A stretch of DNA of 54,148 nt from contig JAADIP010000144.1 in assembly GCA_013151275.1 (NCBI GenBank), forward strand, positions 1 to 54,148, written 5' to 3'. Shown here piece by piece: positions 1 through 9,483 of this stretch. Position 1 is the first letter of the stretch. Each line of letters begins with the position of its first letter. The notes below the pieces were generated by a model, which saw only the letters and a list, made by a program, of their open reading frames with translations, searched no databases and had not been told where the DNA came from. Made by a program: the position numbers and the translations under genes. Origin of the DNA: Calditrichota bacterium. Lineage in GTDB: Bacteria; Calditrichota; Calditrichia; Calditrichales; Calditrichaceae.

Positions 1-203
1 GATTTGCGATTTATGATTTTCGTTAATGGTTAAGGGTGTAAGGGTATAAGGGTTAAGGGTTACTTTGTTACTCTGTTACTCTGTTACTCTGTTACTTTGT
101 TACTTTGTTACTATTCACTGTTTTCTGCATTCTGCTTTCTGATTACCTTTACTTTAATCTTTCATCTTTTTCCTTTAATCTTTAATTTTACGCATCACTC
201 CGC
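1..203. repeat. Composite short-word intergenic repeat, copy 1
   Basis: The first 200 bases are built from short tandem words. TTAAGGG/GTAAGGG variants (31-61) are followed by an 8-bp unit TCTGTTAC/TTTGTTAC repeated several times (about 60-113). Then come GCATTCTGCTTTCTG-type words (about 127-142) and ATCTTTC/ATCTTTA words (about 156-190). Read on the minus strand, the order of words matches the elements near 14.65 kb and 25.1 kb. No coding potential is seen. Because the window both starts and ends in this repeat family, an assembly break at a repeat is a likely explanation. Confidence 0.8.
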
Positions 204-410
204 CCCCTGTAGCATTCCCTAAGAACAGGGAACCTTTAAAACCGATTTTCGTTGAGAATGAATTTGAAACGTTTTGTAAATCGGACAAAAAAAGCGGCAG
301 TAATAAAGGTAATCACTAAAGATCGTTATAAACAGACCGATTTTCAACCTTTTATGGATTGCAAAACCAATATTCCGAATAGGAAACACGGCAGCGTAAA
401 AAGGAGCGAC

Positions 411-1814
411 ATGGAAGATCAGAAGACGATTAAAACATTAAAAACTATCAACATTTTGACAATTATCTTTATTATTTATAATACCTTGCTTCCGTTCCGA
501 CCCTATTTTGAATTGAGTAAAATTATCCGCAATTTGGGTAAGGTTGAATTAATCCCTTTTATCGTCGAAGGCAAGTTGAATCCCATTACGGATTTAATAG
601 GAAACATCATTCTCTTTATTCCGTTCGGTTTTTTTCTTACCCTGTATTTTATCCATACCAGACGTTCGCAAAAAACTCTGTCGATTGTCTTTTACGGAGC
701 CTTTTTGAGCTTTTGCATCGAAGTTCTGCAGATCGGTTTTCGTTACCGCACGCCGTCCACAACCGATATTTTGATGAATACGCTGGGAACCGTTTTTGGA
801 GTGATAGGGGCAAAAATTTATTTCCGTTACCTTGCCCGTCGTTTACAGTTGTTTCTGGAAGATATTCTGGAAAATGAGCCGATTACGCTTGTCATAATGC
901 TTATTCTTCTCGTTCAGTTTTTTGGCTCTTTGCTGCCCTTTAACGTAACCATAACCGTTTCCGATCTGAAAAAAGCGATTGCCTATACCAATATTCAACC
1001 GTTTGGCATGAAGCCGCTGGGTTTAATGTTGGGCGCGTCGATTAAGCATCTGGATCGATTGACCTTTTCGGTGAAGGATTTTGTCGCGAATATTCTTTTC
1101 TATTCGATCTATGGTTATTTGGTAATGTATTCCTATTATCAGTACTGGAAATCGAAGAAAAACGGAAAGGTTTTTCTGTTCTTTTTGTTAATTCTTTATT
1201 TTCCGGCTCTCGAAATCACGCAGTTTTTTATCAAATCACGTTTCAGCGATATTAACGATATTATCAGCGGGTATATGGGCGCTTTTGCCGGGATTTTTCT
1301 GTTTTATCTTTTCAAAAAGAACAGTTGGTTCACCGGAATACGCAAAATCAAAATCGAACATTTTTATGTTATTTTTGCCATCTATTTTATTTATATTTTT
1401 TACAAGAGTTTTAATCCTTTCAATTTCAGCCTCGATCCGGAGGTATTAAGACAGAATCTTAGAATCCGCTATCTGGTGCCTTTTTACGCTTATTATAAGG
1501 TCACCACGTTATGGAATCTTTACGATTTGCTGGAATCGTTATTTATATTAATGCCTTTGGGTTTTGTGTGGGCTTTTGTAAAAGGAAATTCTGTCTCGCC
1601 ACAACGGAGCGAATTTACGGCGGGTCTTATTGGTTTGATTATTGCGGTGGGTATTGAGGGGGCACAGGTATTTTTACCGACGCGTACGGGTGAAATTACC
1701 GATGTAATTGTAATGACTCTTGGTTGTTACGCCGGGGCAAGATTTTACCGGTATTATTTTCAGAATTTTGTGGTGAAGGAAAATTTTATTCGATCTCTCG
1801 GCAATTCGGGGTAA
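411..1814 (+). CDS. VanZ-like membrane protein with three tandem VanZ units
   Basis: An integral membrane protein of about 467 residues. The frame is open further upstream to 252, but the ATG at 411 is preceded by AAGGAG at 400-405 and the extra N-terminal residues look non-coding. Three VanZ-like units follow one another (roughly residues 15-140, 155-303 and 320-450). Each has a hydrophobic segment with a P-F/P-L-G-F-type turn, then an E-x-x-Q motif (EVLQ, EITQ, EGAQ), then a D-I/V helix start (TDI, NDI, TDV). VanZ proteins are linked to teicoplanin resistance in enterococci, but most members have no known role. Single-unit proteins are usual, so a triple is odd. The specific function is unknown. 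Confidence 0.8.
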   Translation: MEDQKTIKTLKTINILTIIFIIYNTLLPFRPYFELSKIIRNLGKVELIPFIVEGKLNPITDLIGNIILFIPFGFFLTLYFIHTRRSQKTLSIVFYGAFLSFCIEVLQIGFRYRTPSTTDILMNTLGTVFGVIGAKIYFRYLARRLQLFLEDILENEPITLVIMLILLVQFFGSLLPFNVTITVSDLKKAIAYTNIQPFGMKPLGLMLGASIKHLDRLTFSVKDFVANILFYSIYGYLVMYSYYQYWKSKKNGKVFLFFLLILYFPALEITQFFIKSRFSDINDIISGYMGAFAGIFLFYLFKKNSWFTGIRKIKIEHFYVIFAIYFIYIFYKSFNPFNFSLDPEVLRQNLRIRYLVPFYAYYKVTTLWNLYDLLESLFILMPLGFVWAFVKGNSVSPQRSEFTAGLIGLIIAVGIEGAQVFLPTRTGEITDVIVMTLGCYAGARFYRYYFQNFVVKENFIRSLGNSG

Positions 1815-1988
1815 TTGGGAAAAAGGTTGAATTACAAGTAATGAGCGGAGAGAGAGGAGTCGGAAAGTACTGGTTTGTTCTGTGGTTAATTTTGCGCCGT
1901 TAAAGATAAATTTTTTGCCTTTTGGTATTCCGGCTCGTCTTGTCATAGCCATGACGCACTCAAATTTCGGAAAGAGCGTGTTTTTACA

Positions 1989-3473
1989 TTATTCAATAAA
2001 CCCGATAACCAGATAAAAAAACGCGGCGATGGCTCCTGCGATTAGCGCGTAGGGAAGTTGGGTTTTAACATGATCGATATGGTCGCTTGCCGAAGCCATT
2101 GACGAAATAATCGTGGTATCCGAAATGGGCGAACAGTGATCTCCGAATACGCCGCCTCCTAAAACCGCCGCGACAGTCAGGGGAATGCTGACATCCATCG
2201 CCTGAGCCATGGGAATGGCGACCGCCATCATGATGGCAAAAGTGCCCCAGGAGGTTCCCGTGGAAAAGGCAATGAAACAGGAAACGACAAAAATAATAAA
2301 GGGAACCAGGTGCGGACTCAACCAGGCTTTGGCAATCTCAGCCACATACATTCCCGTGCCCAGCTCTCTGCACAAACTTCCTATGGCAAAGGCTAACATC
2401 ATCAAAAGAGCCAAGGGAATCAGTCCGCCTACGCCTTTAAACAACAGGTCAATCAACTCCTGCAATTTGAAAATTTTTTGTGTCCGATAGAGAATAGCCG
2501 CAACCAGCAGCGCCGTAAGAACAGCCCACAAAACCGCCTTTGAACCGGATCCTTTGCCGATAGCTTCAAAGAGCAGGGTGGTAAAAGGTATGTCGGAACG
2601 GGTTTCAAGTTGTCCCCATCCGGAATAAATCAAGCCGACGGGCATCATAAAAACCATGGTGGCGATGGGAACGAGCATATTGCGCGCTTTGGGTAAAACG
2701 CCCTGTTTTCGCTCCAGACTAACGATTTCATCGGACATCATCGGGGTGGCGTCGTCAGCTAAAACCTTTCCCTCTTCGCGCGCCCTTTTTTCGGCTTTTT
2801 TCATCGGACCTATGTCCTTTTGAAAAATAATTACAATCAATACGGCACCCATGGCTAAAAAGGGATAAAAATTAAGCGGATACGCCTCAAGCATTATTCG
2901 AAAGGGATCGGTTAAACCCTGAGCCAATAACAGTCCCATGATGTAAGCGCCCCAGGCGTTAAGCGGAATCAGGATGCAGGTCGGGGCGGAAATGGAATCG
3001 GCAATGTAAGCCAACTTTTCGCGCGGTATTTTCAGACGGTCAAAAATGGGACGAAAGATTGATCCCACGGTCAGTACATTTATGCTCGATTCCACAAAGA
3101 TCGCCACACCGGTAGCCCACGCCAAAAGCTGTACTGTTCTGCGACTGTTACCGGCGTGCCTCTTTTCGACATATTTTAGAAATTTATTGATGTAACGAAT
3201 AAATCCGTCCACGCCGCCCGATCTTTGGATGTAGGCGATCAGGGCGCCCACCAGGGAGCTGAACATGATGGTTCGCGTATTGCCCGGTTCTTTGAACACA
3301 TTCACCAGCGCCTCAATCGAAGCCAGAGTGCCGTCAAAAAAATTCCAGCCGTTAATCACAACCCATCCGATCCATATTCCCAAAAAAAGAGAAATGAATA
3401 CCTGCCGCGTTTTCATGGCTAAAAAAATAGCTATTAAAGGAGGGAGTAAAGACCAAATTCCATAATGCTCCAT
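1989..3473 (-). CDS. nhaC: Na+/H+ antiporter, NhaC family
   Basis: A polytopic inner-membrane protein of 494 residues, a usual length for the NhaC family (PF03553). It has many hydrophobic segments, a family-like central stretch with serine- and glycine-rich loops (TGTSWGTFAI near residue 405, GDHCSPISD near 445), and a polar cytoplasmic loop near residues 225-260. It is expected to exchange sodium, or a related cation or organic anion, against protons. The substrate cannot be told from the sequence, and some family members exchange malate/lactate. The start at 3473 has GGAAGGA upstream. It is transcribed away from msrA's 3' side with no obvious operon partner. Confidence 0.85.
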   Translation of the reverse strand: MEHYGIWSLLPPLIAIFLAMKTRQVFISLFLGIWIGWVVINGWNFFDGTLASIEALVNVFKEPGNTRTIMFSSLVGALIAYIQRSGGVDGFIRYINKFLKYVEKRHAGNSRRTVQLLAWATGVAIFVESSINVLTVGSIFRPIFDRLKIPREKLAYIADSISAPTCILIPLNAWGAYIMGLLLAQGLTDPFRIMLEAYPLNFYPFLAMGAVLIVIIFQKDIGPMKKAEKRAREEGKVLADDATPMMSDEIVSLERKQGVLPKARNMLVPIATMVFMMPVGLIYSGWGQLETRSDIPFTTLLFEAIGKGSGSKAVLWAVLTALLVAAILYRTQKIFKLQELIDLLFKGVGGLIPLALLMMLAFAIGSLCRELGTGMYVAEIAKAWLSPHLVPFIIFVVSCFIAFSTGTSWGTFAIMMAVAIPMAQAMDVSIPLTVAAVLGGGVFGDHCSPISDTTIISSMASASDHIDHVKTQLPYALIAGAIAAFFYLVIGFIE

Positions 3474-3639
3474 TACGGATCCTTCCGGTGAAATATGGTA
3501 AATTTTTTCGGAAAAAGCCCGTTCATTAAATCAGATAAAATAAAATATTCTACAAAACAATAGAGTGCAAGCTATTTTGGAGGAAAGAATTTCCAAAGCA
3601 AAGATTTTCCGCCTTCTCATATCCCCCGGCGAATATTAA

Positions 3640-3692
3640 CGCAAAAACTACTTTAACCTTTAATCTTTAGCCTTTAATCTTTAATCTTGTGA
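3640..3692. repeat. Short CTTTAAT-word repeat overlapping the msrA 3' end
   Basis: A run of CTTTAACC/CTTTAATC/CTTTAGCC heptamer-like words lies just downstream of and into the end of msrA (minus strand). The last few codons of msrA fall inside the repeat, so the repeat has shaped the MsrA C-terminus. The words resemble the ATCTTTA words of the window-start element. Confidence 0.6.
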
Positions 3693-4336
3693 TCTTTCAA
3701 ATATTCGCTGAAATGCTTTTTAAATTTGCGCAGTTTGGGCGTAATTACCAACTGACAATAAGGCTGCGTCCGGTTGTTGTCGTAATAATTCTGATGATAC
3801 TTTTCCGCCCGATAGAAATTTTTTAACGGCGCAATTTCGGTCACAACAGGATTGTCAAAAACTTTATTTTTTTCCAGCTCCCGTTTGGATTTTAAAGCAA
3901 TCTGCTTTTGGTTTTCATCGTGATAAAAAATCACCGAACGGTATTGCGTACCAACGTCGTTGCCCTGACGATTCAGCGTGGTCGGATCGTGAATCTGCCA
4001 AAAGATATCGAGAATCTCCCCGTAAGAGATAATGTTCGGATCGAATTCAATTTGTATTACTTCGGCGTATCCCGTATTGCCGGAACAAACCTGCTCGTAA
4101 GTGGGATTGGGAATAGTGCCGCCGGCATAGCCCGAACTTACATCGATCACGCCTTTAACTCGTTCGTAAATGGCTTCGATACACCAGAAGCATCCGCCGC
4201 CGAGCGTCGCTTTTTCCGTCTTTGTTTGCATCGAATCCTCCTTTGCTGTGTTGGCAAATAAGTTGATTGTCATGCTCATTATTGTGAAAAAAATTAAAAA
4301 CAAACGGGTAACCGCTTTCCCGAATTTAGAGTGCAT
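3674..4336 (-). CDS. msrA: Peptide-methionine (S)-S-oxide reductase MsrA, exported form with an internal start
   Basis: MsrA reduces the S epimer of methionine sulfoxide in proteins. The catalytic signature GGGCFWC is at residues 46-52 and the family motif SGYAGG near 68-73, with conserved Y/H-rich segments (YHQNYYDNN) near the C-terminus. The long form of 220 residues begins with a signal-peptide-like stretch: basic N-terminus, hydrophobic residues about 11-28, then FANTA. It has its own ribosome binding site (CGGAGA) before the ATG at 4336. A second in-frame ATG at 4231 follows a perfect AAAGGAGG with 5-base spacing and would give a 185-residue cytoplasmic enzyme. The gene is divergent from the symporter at 4710. 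Confidence 0.93.
   Translation of the reverse strand: MHSKFGKAVTRLFLIFFTIMSMTINLFANTAKEDSMQTKTEKATLGGGCFWCIEAIYERVKGVIDVSSGYAGGTIPNPTYEQVCSGNTGYAEVIQIEFDPNIISYGEILDIFWQIHDPTTLNRQGNDVGTQYRSVIFYHDENQKQIALKSKRELEKNKVFDNPVVTEIAPLKNFYRAEKYHQNYYDNNRTQPYCQLVITPKLRKFKKHFSEYLKDHKIKD
4229..4244 (-). promoter_or_regulatory. Internal Shine-Dalgarno and ATG within msrA
   Basis: On the minus strand AAAGGAGG (4244-4237) is followed after 5 bases by an in-frame ATG (4231-4229), just after the predicted signal peptide and before the catalytic domain. This is a stronger ribosome binding site than that of the long form, so both an exported and a cytoplasmic MsrA could be made from one gene. Confidence 0.6.
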
Positions 4337-4709
4337 ATTTTTCTCCGAAACTGATTTTATGTTTTAATCATAACGCAAAATACGGTCAAAATAATTTCGA
4401 TTTCAAATTTATCTTTTAAATCTCCGCTGCCAACGGATACCCGACCGAGTTTATTTTTTCAGACTAAAAACAAAAATGTGCAATAAAGCTCAAAATTGAT
4501 TATTTTACGATAAATTAAATTTATATCGATTATCGGTAAATGCCGGAAATTGCACATCGCCGGAATCGGACTATCCGTTAATCCCTTTTCAGCGGTGTTA
4601 TTATTGCAAATAGAAGAAACGGAGGTTGCGCCTGACGCGACTCAAAAGTTTAGGGTCTTTCGTCTGAAGATGAATATTTTGTGAACCAAAAGGCAAGGAG
4701 AGCTATTTC
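4337..4709. other. Divergent intergenic region between msrA and the symporter gene
   Basis: 373 bases that must contain divergent promoters. It holds an A+T-rich perfect dyad ATAAATT-A-AATTTAT at 4510-4524, inside a slightly larger CGAT...ATCG imperfect dyad. That could be a regulator site or a weak hairpin. The AAGGAGA before 4710 is the symporter ribosome binding site. No coding sequence is seen. Confidence 0.4.
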
Positions 4710-6617
4710 ATGCAACATCTTAACTGGGCAGATTTAACCGTCATTTTAGCTTTTTTCCTGATCATTTTTGGAATCGCCGCTTATTACACCCGCAAAGCCG
4801 GAGAGAGTACGGGCAATTTTTTTCTTTCCGGTCGCAATTTACCCTGGTATTTAGCCGGAACGGCAATGGTTGCCACAACATTTGCCGCCGATACGCCCTT
4901 GGCAGTTACCGAGCTGGTGGCGCGCAACGGAATAGCCGGAAACTGGTTGTGGTGGAATCTGGCGATCGGCGGAATGCTTACGGTTTTCTTTTTCGCCCGT
5001 TTGTGGCGCCGCGCAGGCATTATGACAGATGTGGAATTTGTGGAATTACGCTACGACGGGAAGGCGGCGGCTGCTCTTAGGGGATTCCGGGCAATCTATT
5101 TAGGACTTTTCATGAACGCCATTGTTATGGGCTGGGTGAATAAAGCAATGGAAAAAATATTTTCCGTGGTCCTGCCGGAATTTAACGCGTTTTTGCTGGT
5201 AATCATCTCCGCTTCGATTATCGCGGTTTATGCCTCGGCTTCCGGTTTGCTGGGCACCGCCCGAACAGACAGCTTTCAATTTGTTTTTGCCATGGTGGGC
5301 TGCATTGTGCTTGCCGTAATTGTCGTGCAATTGCCTCAGGTGGGCGGAATGGCTGCCTTAAAAGAAAAACTGAATCCGCAGATCATTAATTTTTTCCCCC
5401 GCATAGGCGAAGTTTCGGCTACGGGAATTACCGGCGGCGCTTTAGCCTTAACCGTAGGAGCCTTTTTTGCCCATATCGGTTTGCAATGGTGGTCAACCTG
5501 GTACCCGGGCGCCGATCCCGGCGGCGGCGGATATATCGCCCAGCGCATGATGTCCGCTAAAGACGAAAAACACAGCCTGTTTGCCACCTTGTGGTTCACA
5601 ATCGCCCATTATGCCGTCAGACCCTGGCCTTGGATTATTGTGGCGCTTGCCGCTTTGATTATTTTACCGCGCGCCGAAAACACGGAAATAATAAAACAGG
5701 AAAATCCCGCGCTCTATATTCAGGTGGAACGGGCTTTTGACAATCGTTCCTTACTGCAATCGGAAGACCCGGTTTATCAAACGCCCGAATTTAAAGCGAT
5801 GTTTGAGAAATACGAGAATACCGTGGATCCCGGAATAATGTACCCGAAACTTATGCTGCGCTACCTGCCGCCCGGACTGTTGGGACTCTTGATCGCTGTC
5901 TTTTTAGCCGCTTACATGTCAACCATTGCCTCTCAGCTCAACTGGGGAACGTCATATCTGATCAACGATTTTTACCGCCGGTTTATAAAGAAAAAAGCTG
6001 ACGAACGGCATTATGTTCTTGTTTCCCGTCTGGGTATTATTTTAATGACTGTCTTCTCGCTTTTGATTACAAAATATTTTTTAACCACTATTTCCGGGGC
6101 ATGGGAATTTATTATTAACGCCAGCGCGGGAATGGGCGCGGTTTTGATTTTGCGATGGTTCTGGTGGCGCATTAACGCCTGGTCCGAAATAGCCGGGATG
6201 ATAGCGCCGCTGTTGATTTATCCCTTCGCCCGATATGTTATGGGATTACAATCTCCGATTACCTTGTATCCCACCGTATTCGGTACAACGGTCGTTTGGT
6301 TGGCTGTTACTTATTTAACGCGTCCCGTTGCCACGGAAAAATTAAAATCTTTTTATCAACGCACGCATCCCGGCGGATGGGGATGGAAACACATTCAAAA
6401 ATTGATGCCCGAAGTAAAAGGAGACAGCGGGTTTGGTCGTCTGTTTTTGGACTGGTTTTTAGGCGTTGTTATGGTCTATTCCTTCTTGTTCGGATTGGGT
6501 GAAATCCTCTTCGCGGATTATCTCAAAGGCACAGTGATTTTAGTGATCGGAATCTTATCGGGGGTAATGATTTATTTCGACCTGAAACAAAGAGGATTTG
6601 AGACGATTGTTCAATGA
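4710..6617 (+). CDS. Sodium:solute symporter (SSS family)
   Basis: A 635-residue polytopic membrane protein of the sodium:solute symporter family (PF00474). The N-terminus (YYTRKAGESTGNFFLSGRNL near residues 25-45) is the typical SSS start after helix 1. The following segment GTAMVATTFAADTPLAVTE lies in the region that forms the substrate and sodium sites. A GGGGY-containing loop (near 270) and a long charged extramembrane insert (about 325-380) are present, as in FCB-type SSS transporters. The substrate is unknown; sugars, amino acids, carboxylates or ureides are all possible. It has a clear ribosome binding site. The downstream secreted protein gene is separated by about 195 bases. Confidence 0.85.
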   Translation: MQHLNWADLTVILAFFLIIFGIAAYYTRKAGESTGNFFLSGRNLPWYLAGTAMVATTFAADTPLAVTELVARNGIAGNWLWWNLAIGGMLTVFFFARLWRRAGIMTDVEFVELRYDGKAAAALRGFRAIYLGLFMNAIVMGWVNKAMEKIFSVVLPEFNAFLLVIISASIIAVYASASGLLGTARTDSFQFVFAMVGCIVLAVIVVQLPQVGGMAALKEKLNPQIINFFPRIGEVSATGITGGALALTVGAFFAHIGLQWWSTWYPGADPGGGGYIAQRMMSAKDEKHSLFATLWFTIAHYAVRPWPWIIVALAALIILPRAENTEIIKQENPALYIQVERAFDNRSLLQSEDPVYQTPEFKAMFEKYENTVDPGIMYPKLMLRYLPPGLLGLLIAVFLAAYMSTIASQLNWGTSYLINDFYRRFIKKKADERHYVLVSRLGIILMTVFSLLITKYFLTTISGAWEFIINASAGMGAVLILRWFWWRINAWSEIAGMIAPLLIYPFARYVMGLQSPITLYPTVFGTTVVWLAVTYLTRPVATEKLKSFYQRTHPGGWGWKHIQKLMPEVKGDSGFGRLFLDWFLGVVMVYSFLFGLGEILFADYLKGTVILVIGILSGVMIYFDLKQRGFETIVQ

Positions 6618-6812
6618 TCGCCGGAAACAGTAAGGGAGTTTTTGACGTAAAAGCGACATAGCGGATCGATCGCTTTGCAGTCGGGCGAAAAACAGAGAGC
6701 GCAGGGTTTGCAGCCTCTTCGTAAAGAAAGCGGCGAAAAATCGGCGCGCAAAATTAAATTCTTGTTTTTCGGATTTCCGGTTCGTCCGGGTTAGGTAAAA
6801 AATACAAACATT

Positions 6813-9356
6813 ATGTTCAATTTAACAAAAATCGTTTTTCGCGTAATTCCGATAATCGGAATGGTCGTTGCGGTCTCTTCGGCTCAAAGCGTTCAATTCG
6901 AATCGTCAAACCTGCCCATTGTGGTTATCGATACCCACGGAAAGGCAATTCCCGATGACTATCGCATTACAGCCGATATGGGAATTATCGACAACGGCGC
7001 AGGTAATCGGAATTCGATTAATGATCCGTACAACAACTATGACGGTAAAATAGCCATTGAGCTTCGGGGATCGAGTTCGAAGATGTTCCCCAAAAAGCAA
7101 TACGCTCTGGAAACCCAGGATGAAAACGGCGATAATCTGAATGTTCCGCTTCTTGGTCTTCCCGAAGAAAACGACTGGATTCTTAACGGACCGTACAGCG
7201 ATAAATCTCTCATCCGCAACGTTCTTATTTATCGCCTCTCCCGCGACATGGGACGTTACGCCCCCCGAACCCGCTTTTGCGAGCTGGTGTTAAACGGCGA
7301 TTACCGCGGCGTTTATGTGTTAACGGAAAAAATAAAAAGAGACAAAAACCGGGTTGATATTTCCAAACTCAATCCCGATGAAATTTCCGGCGATGATTTA
7401 ACCGGCGGCTACATAATAAAAATAGACAAATTAACCGGCGAAGAAGTGGAGGGATGGAGTTCAACCTTTCCGCCCTATCCGGGATCGAAAGCCCGCGTCT
7501 TTTACCAATACCACTATCCCAGACCGAATAAAATCGTTCCGGAACAGAAAAAATACATTCAGCGGTTCATTTTCAATTTCGAAAGGACGATTTCCGGAGC
7601 CGACTTTACGGATCCCGACAGCGGCTATTACCGCTTTGTCGATCTTCCTTCGTTTGTCGATTTTTTTATTCTGAATGAGCTCAGCAAAAATGTGGACGGC
7701 TATCGATTGAGCACCTTTATGTACAAAGACCGGGACGGCAAAGACCCGAAATTGCATACCGGTCCCATCTGGGATTTTAACATTGCGTTCGGAAATGCGG
7801 ATTATTATCACGCCTATTTAACCGGCGGCTGGCAGGTTTACGTAAATTACGATGAGGAATTTATTTTTGTGGGAGATAATTTTCAGGTTCCTTTCTACTG
7901 GGAAAAATTATTAACGGACAGTATGTTCGTAAAACTCGTGATCAGCCGCTGGCGGGAACTCAGAAACGATATTCTCTCCGAAAGCAGGTTGTTAAATCTG
8001 GTCGATAGCTATGTTGACACCCTAAACGAAGCTCAAAACAGAAACTTTAAACGCTGGTCCGTATTAGGCAGGTATGTGTGGCCTAACTATTTTGTGGGGA
8101 ACACATATATCGCGGAAATCAATTATCTGAAATCGTGGATAACGGATCGTCTGCAGTGGATGGACGAACAACTGTTCGATCAGGTTCCCCCTCAACCGCC
8201 TTCAGACCTCCGCGCCTCGCAAATCGGTCATTCCGGCGCAACGCTCTCCTGGAACGCAGGGAATGACAATGTCGGCGTGGCGGGATACGATGTTTACCAT
8301 AAGGGCAGACGCGTGGCTTCAACTAACAAACGCTCGGTTAAAATTAGCGATCTGGCTGACGATCAGACCCATCTTTTTACAGTTGCGAGCCGTGATTTTG
8401 CGGGAAACCTGTCCGTTAATAATCCGCAAATTGAAATCCGTACGCTTCCGTTTTCCGCTAAAGACGGCGTTTTTTGTCCGGCGGCTTCTCAAAACATCAT
8501 CGTTGACGGAATTGAAGATTCCTTTTGGCGGAAGCTGAATTGGATTCCCGTCGAAAAAATTATTCAGGGCAGCGTCAGCGATTTTGCCGATTTTTCCGCA
8601 CAATTTAAAATCGCCTGGGATTACGAGGCGTTTTATTTATTGGTCAGAATTTATGACGACCGCAAGGTTCGCGATTCGGGAGCAAATTATCAGTTGGACG
8701 ATGATCTGGAAGTTTATTTCGATCTGGATAACAGTAAGAACGAATATTATGATACTGACGACTTTCGGTACCGGATCACCTTTCAGGACAGCGTCATAAG
8801 CGAACGTGCGCACAACGCCGTTCAGGGAGTAAAATCGGGAGTGCAATTTCCCGACGACGGATATGTAGCGGAGCTCCGTTTTCCGTGGACAACCCTGCGC
8901 GGCAAGGGCGCGGCGGAAAAGTTGATCGGTTTTGAAATTCAACTCAATGACGACGACGACGGAGGAACGAGAGACGCCAAAATAAGCTGGTGGGGAAGCA
9001 AGGATATCGCCTACCGGCATCCGTCCGCCTTCGGACAAATAAAACTGAAGGGCGATCCCACCCATATTTCCGATGAGCCCGGCGTTCCCTTAAATCTTGA
9101 ATTGGGGCAAAATCGACCTAATCCCTTTAACGGTTCAACAATAATTCCGCTTTATCTTAAACGAGGCGCGCGGGCAACGCTCGAGGTGTTTGATATTCTG
9201 GGCAGAAAAATGAAGACTTTGCAGAACGGCTATCTTGCCGCGGGAAGCCACGAGTTTTTGTTAAAGGCTGATGAGTGGGCGAGCGGCGTCTATTTTTTCC
9301 GATTAACCGTTTCCGGGAAAAAATCGCTGACAAAACGGATGCTATTGATTCGCTGA
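6813..9356 (+). CDS. Secreted CotH-family protein with Fn3, CBM9-like and T9SS sorting domains
   Basis: A multidomain exported protein of 847 residues. A signal peptide (about 1-24, ending SSAQS) precedes a CotH-type protein-kinase-like domain (about 30-450), with the family segments ELRGSSSKMFPKKQYALE, NDWILNGPYSDKSLIRN and HTGPIWDFNIAFGN. A fibronectin type III-like unit follows (about 465-550), then a CBM9/DOMON-like beta domain (about 560-755). The end (about 765-847) is a type A type IX secretion C-terminal domain, with NRPNPFN and ASGVYFFRL segments. CotH kinases phosphorylate surface proteins in spore formers; the role of FCB versions is unknown. No good ribosome binding site is seen before the ATG, which is common in this group. 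Confidence 0.88.
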   Translation: MFNLTKIVFRVIPIIGMVVAVSSAQSVQFESSNLPIVVIDTHGKAIPDDYRITADMGIIDNGAGNRNSINDPYNNYDGKIAIELRGSSSKMFPKKQYALETQDENGDNLNVPLLGLPEENDWILNGPYSDKSLIRNVLIYRLSRDMGRYAPRTRFCELVLNGDYRGVYVLTEKIKRDKNRVDISKLNPDEISGDDLTGGYIIKIDKLTGEEVEGWSSTFPPYPGSKARVFYQYHYPRPNKIVPEQKKYIQRFIFNFERTISGADFTDPDSGYYRFVDLPSFVDFFILNELSKNVDGYRLSTFMYKDRDGKDPKLHTGPIWDFNIAFGNADYYHAYLTGGWQVYVNYDEEFIFVGDNFQVPFYWEKLLTDSMFVKLVISRWRELRNDILSESRLLNLVDSYVDTLNEAQNRNFKRWSVLGRYVWPNYFVGNTYIAEINYLKSWITDRLQWMDEQLFDQVPPQPPSDLRASQIGHSGATLSWNAGNDNVGVAGYDVYHKGRRVASTNKRSVKISDLADDQTHLFTVASRDFAGNLSVNNPQIEIRTLPFSAKDGVFCPAASQNIIVDGIEDSFWRKLNWIPVEKIIQGSVSDFADFSAQFKIAWDYEAFYLLVRIYDDRKVRDSGANYQLDDDLEVYFDLDNSKNEYYDTDDFRYRITFQDSVISERAHNAVQGVKSGVQFPDDGYVAELRFPWTTLRGKGAAEKLIGFEIQLNDDDDGGTRDAKISWWGSKDIAYRHPSAFGQIKLKGDPTHISDEPGVPLNLELGQNRPNPFNGSTIIPLYLKRGARATLEVFDILGRKMKTLQNGYLAAGSHEFLLKADEWASGVYFFRLTVSGKKSLTKRMLLIR

Positions 9357-9483
9357 AATTTAATAAAACGGCGTTCGACGTTTACCTGTATTAGAAAGTT
9401 CAAAATTAAATTTTAATTCAGGGAGATATTTCCTTAATTTTTGATTTCCGTTTTAATAACGCAAAAAAAATCAGGGGTGAATT

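Noticed and set aside
252-410. N-terminal extension of the VanZ-like protein
   Set aside because: Its residues look like non-coding translation; the ATG at 411 has AAGGAG.
3539-3554. AATATTCTACA half-site upstream of nhaC resembling the 16-bp dyads
   Set aside because: Only the right half matches, there is no tandem partner 21-22 bp away and no sigma-54-type promoter between it and the gene.
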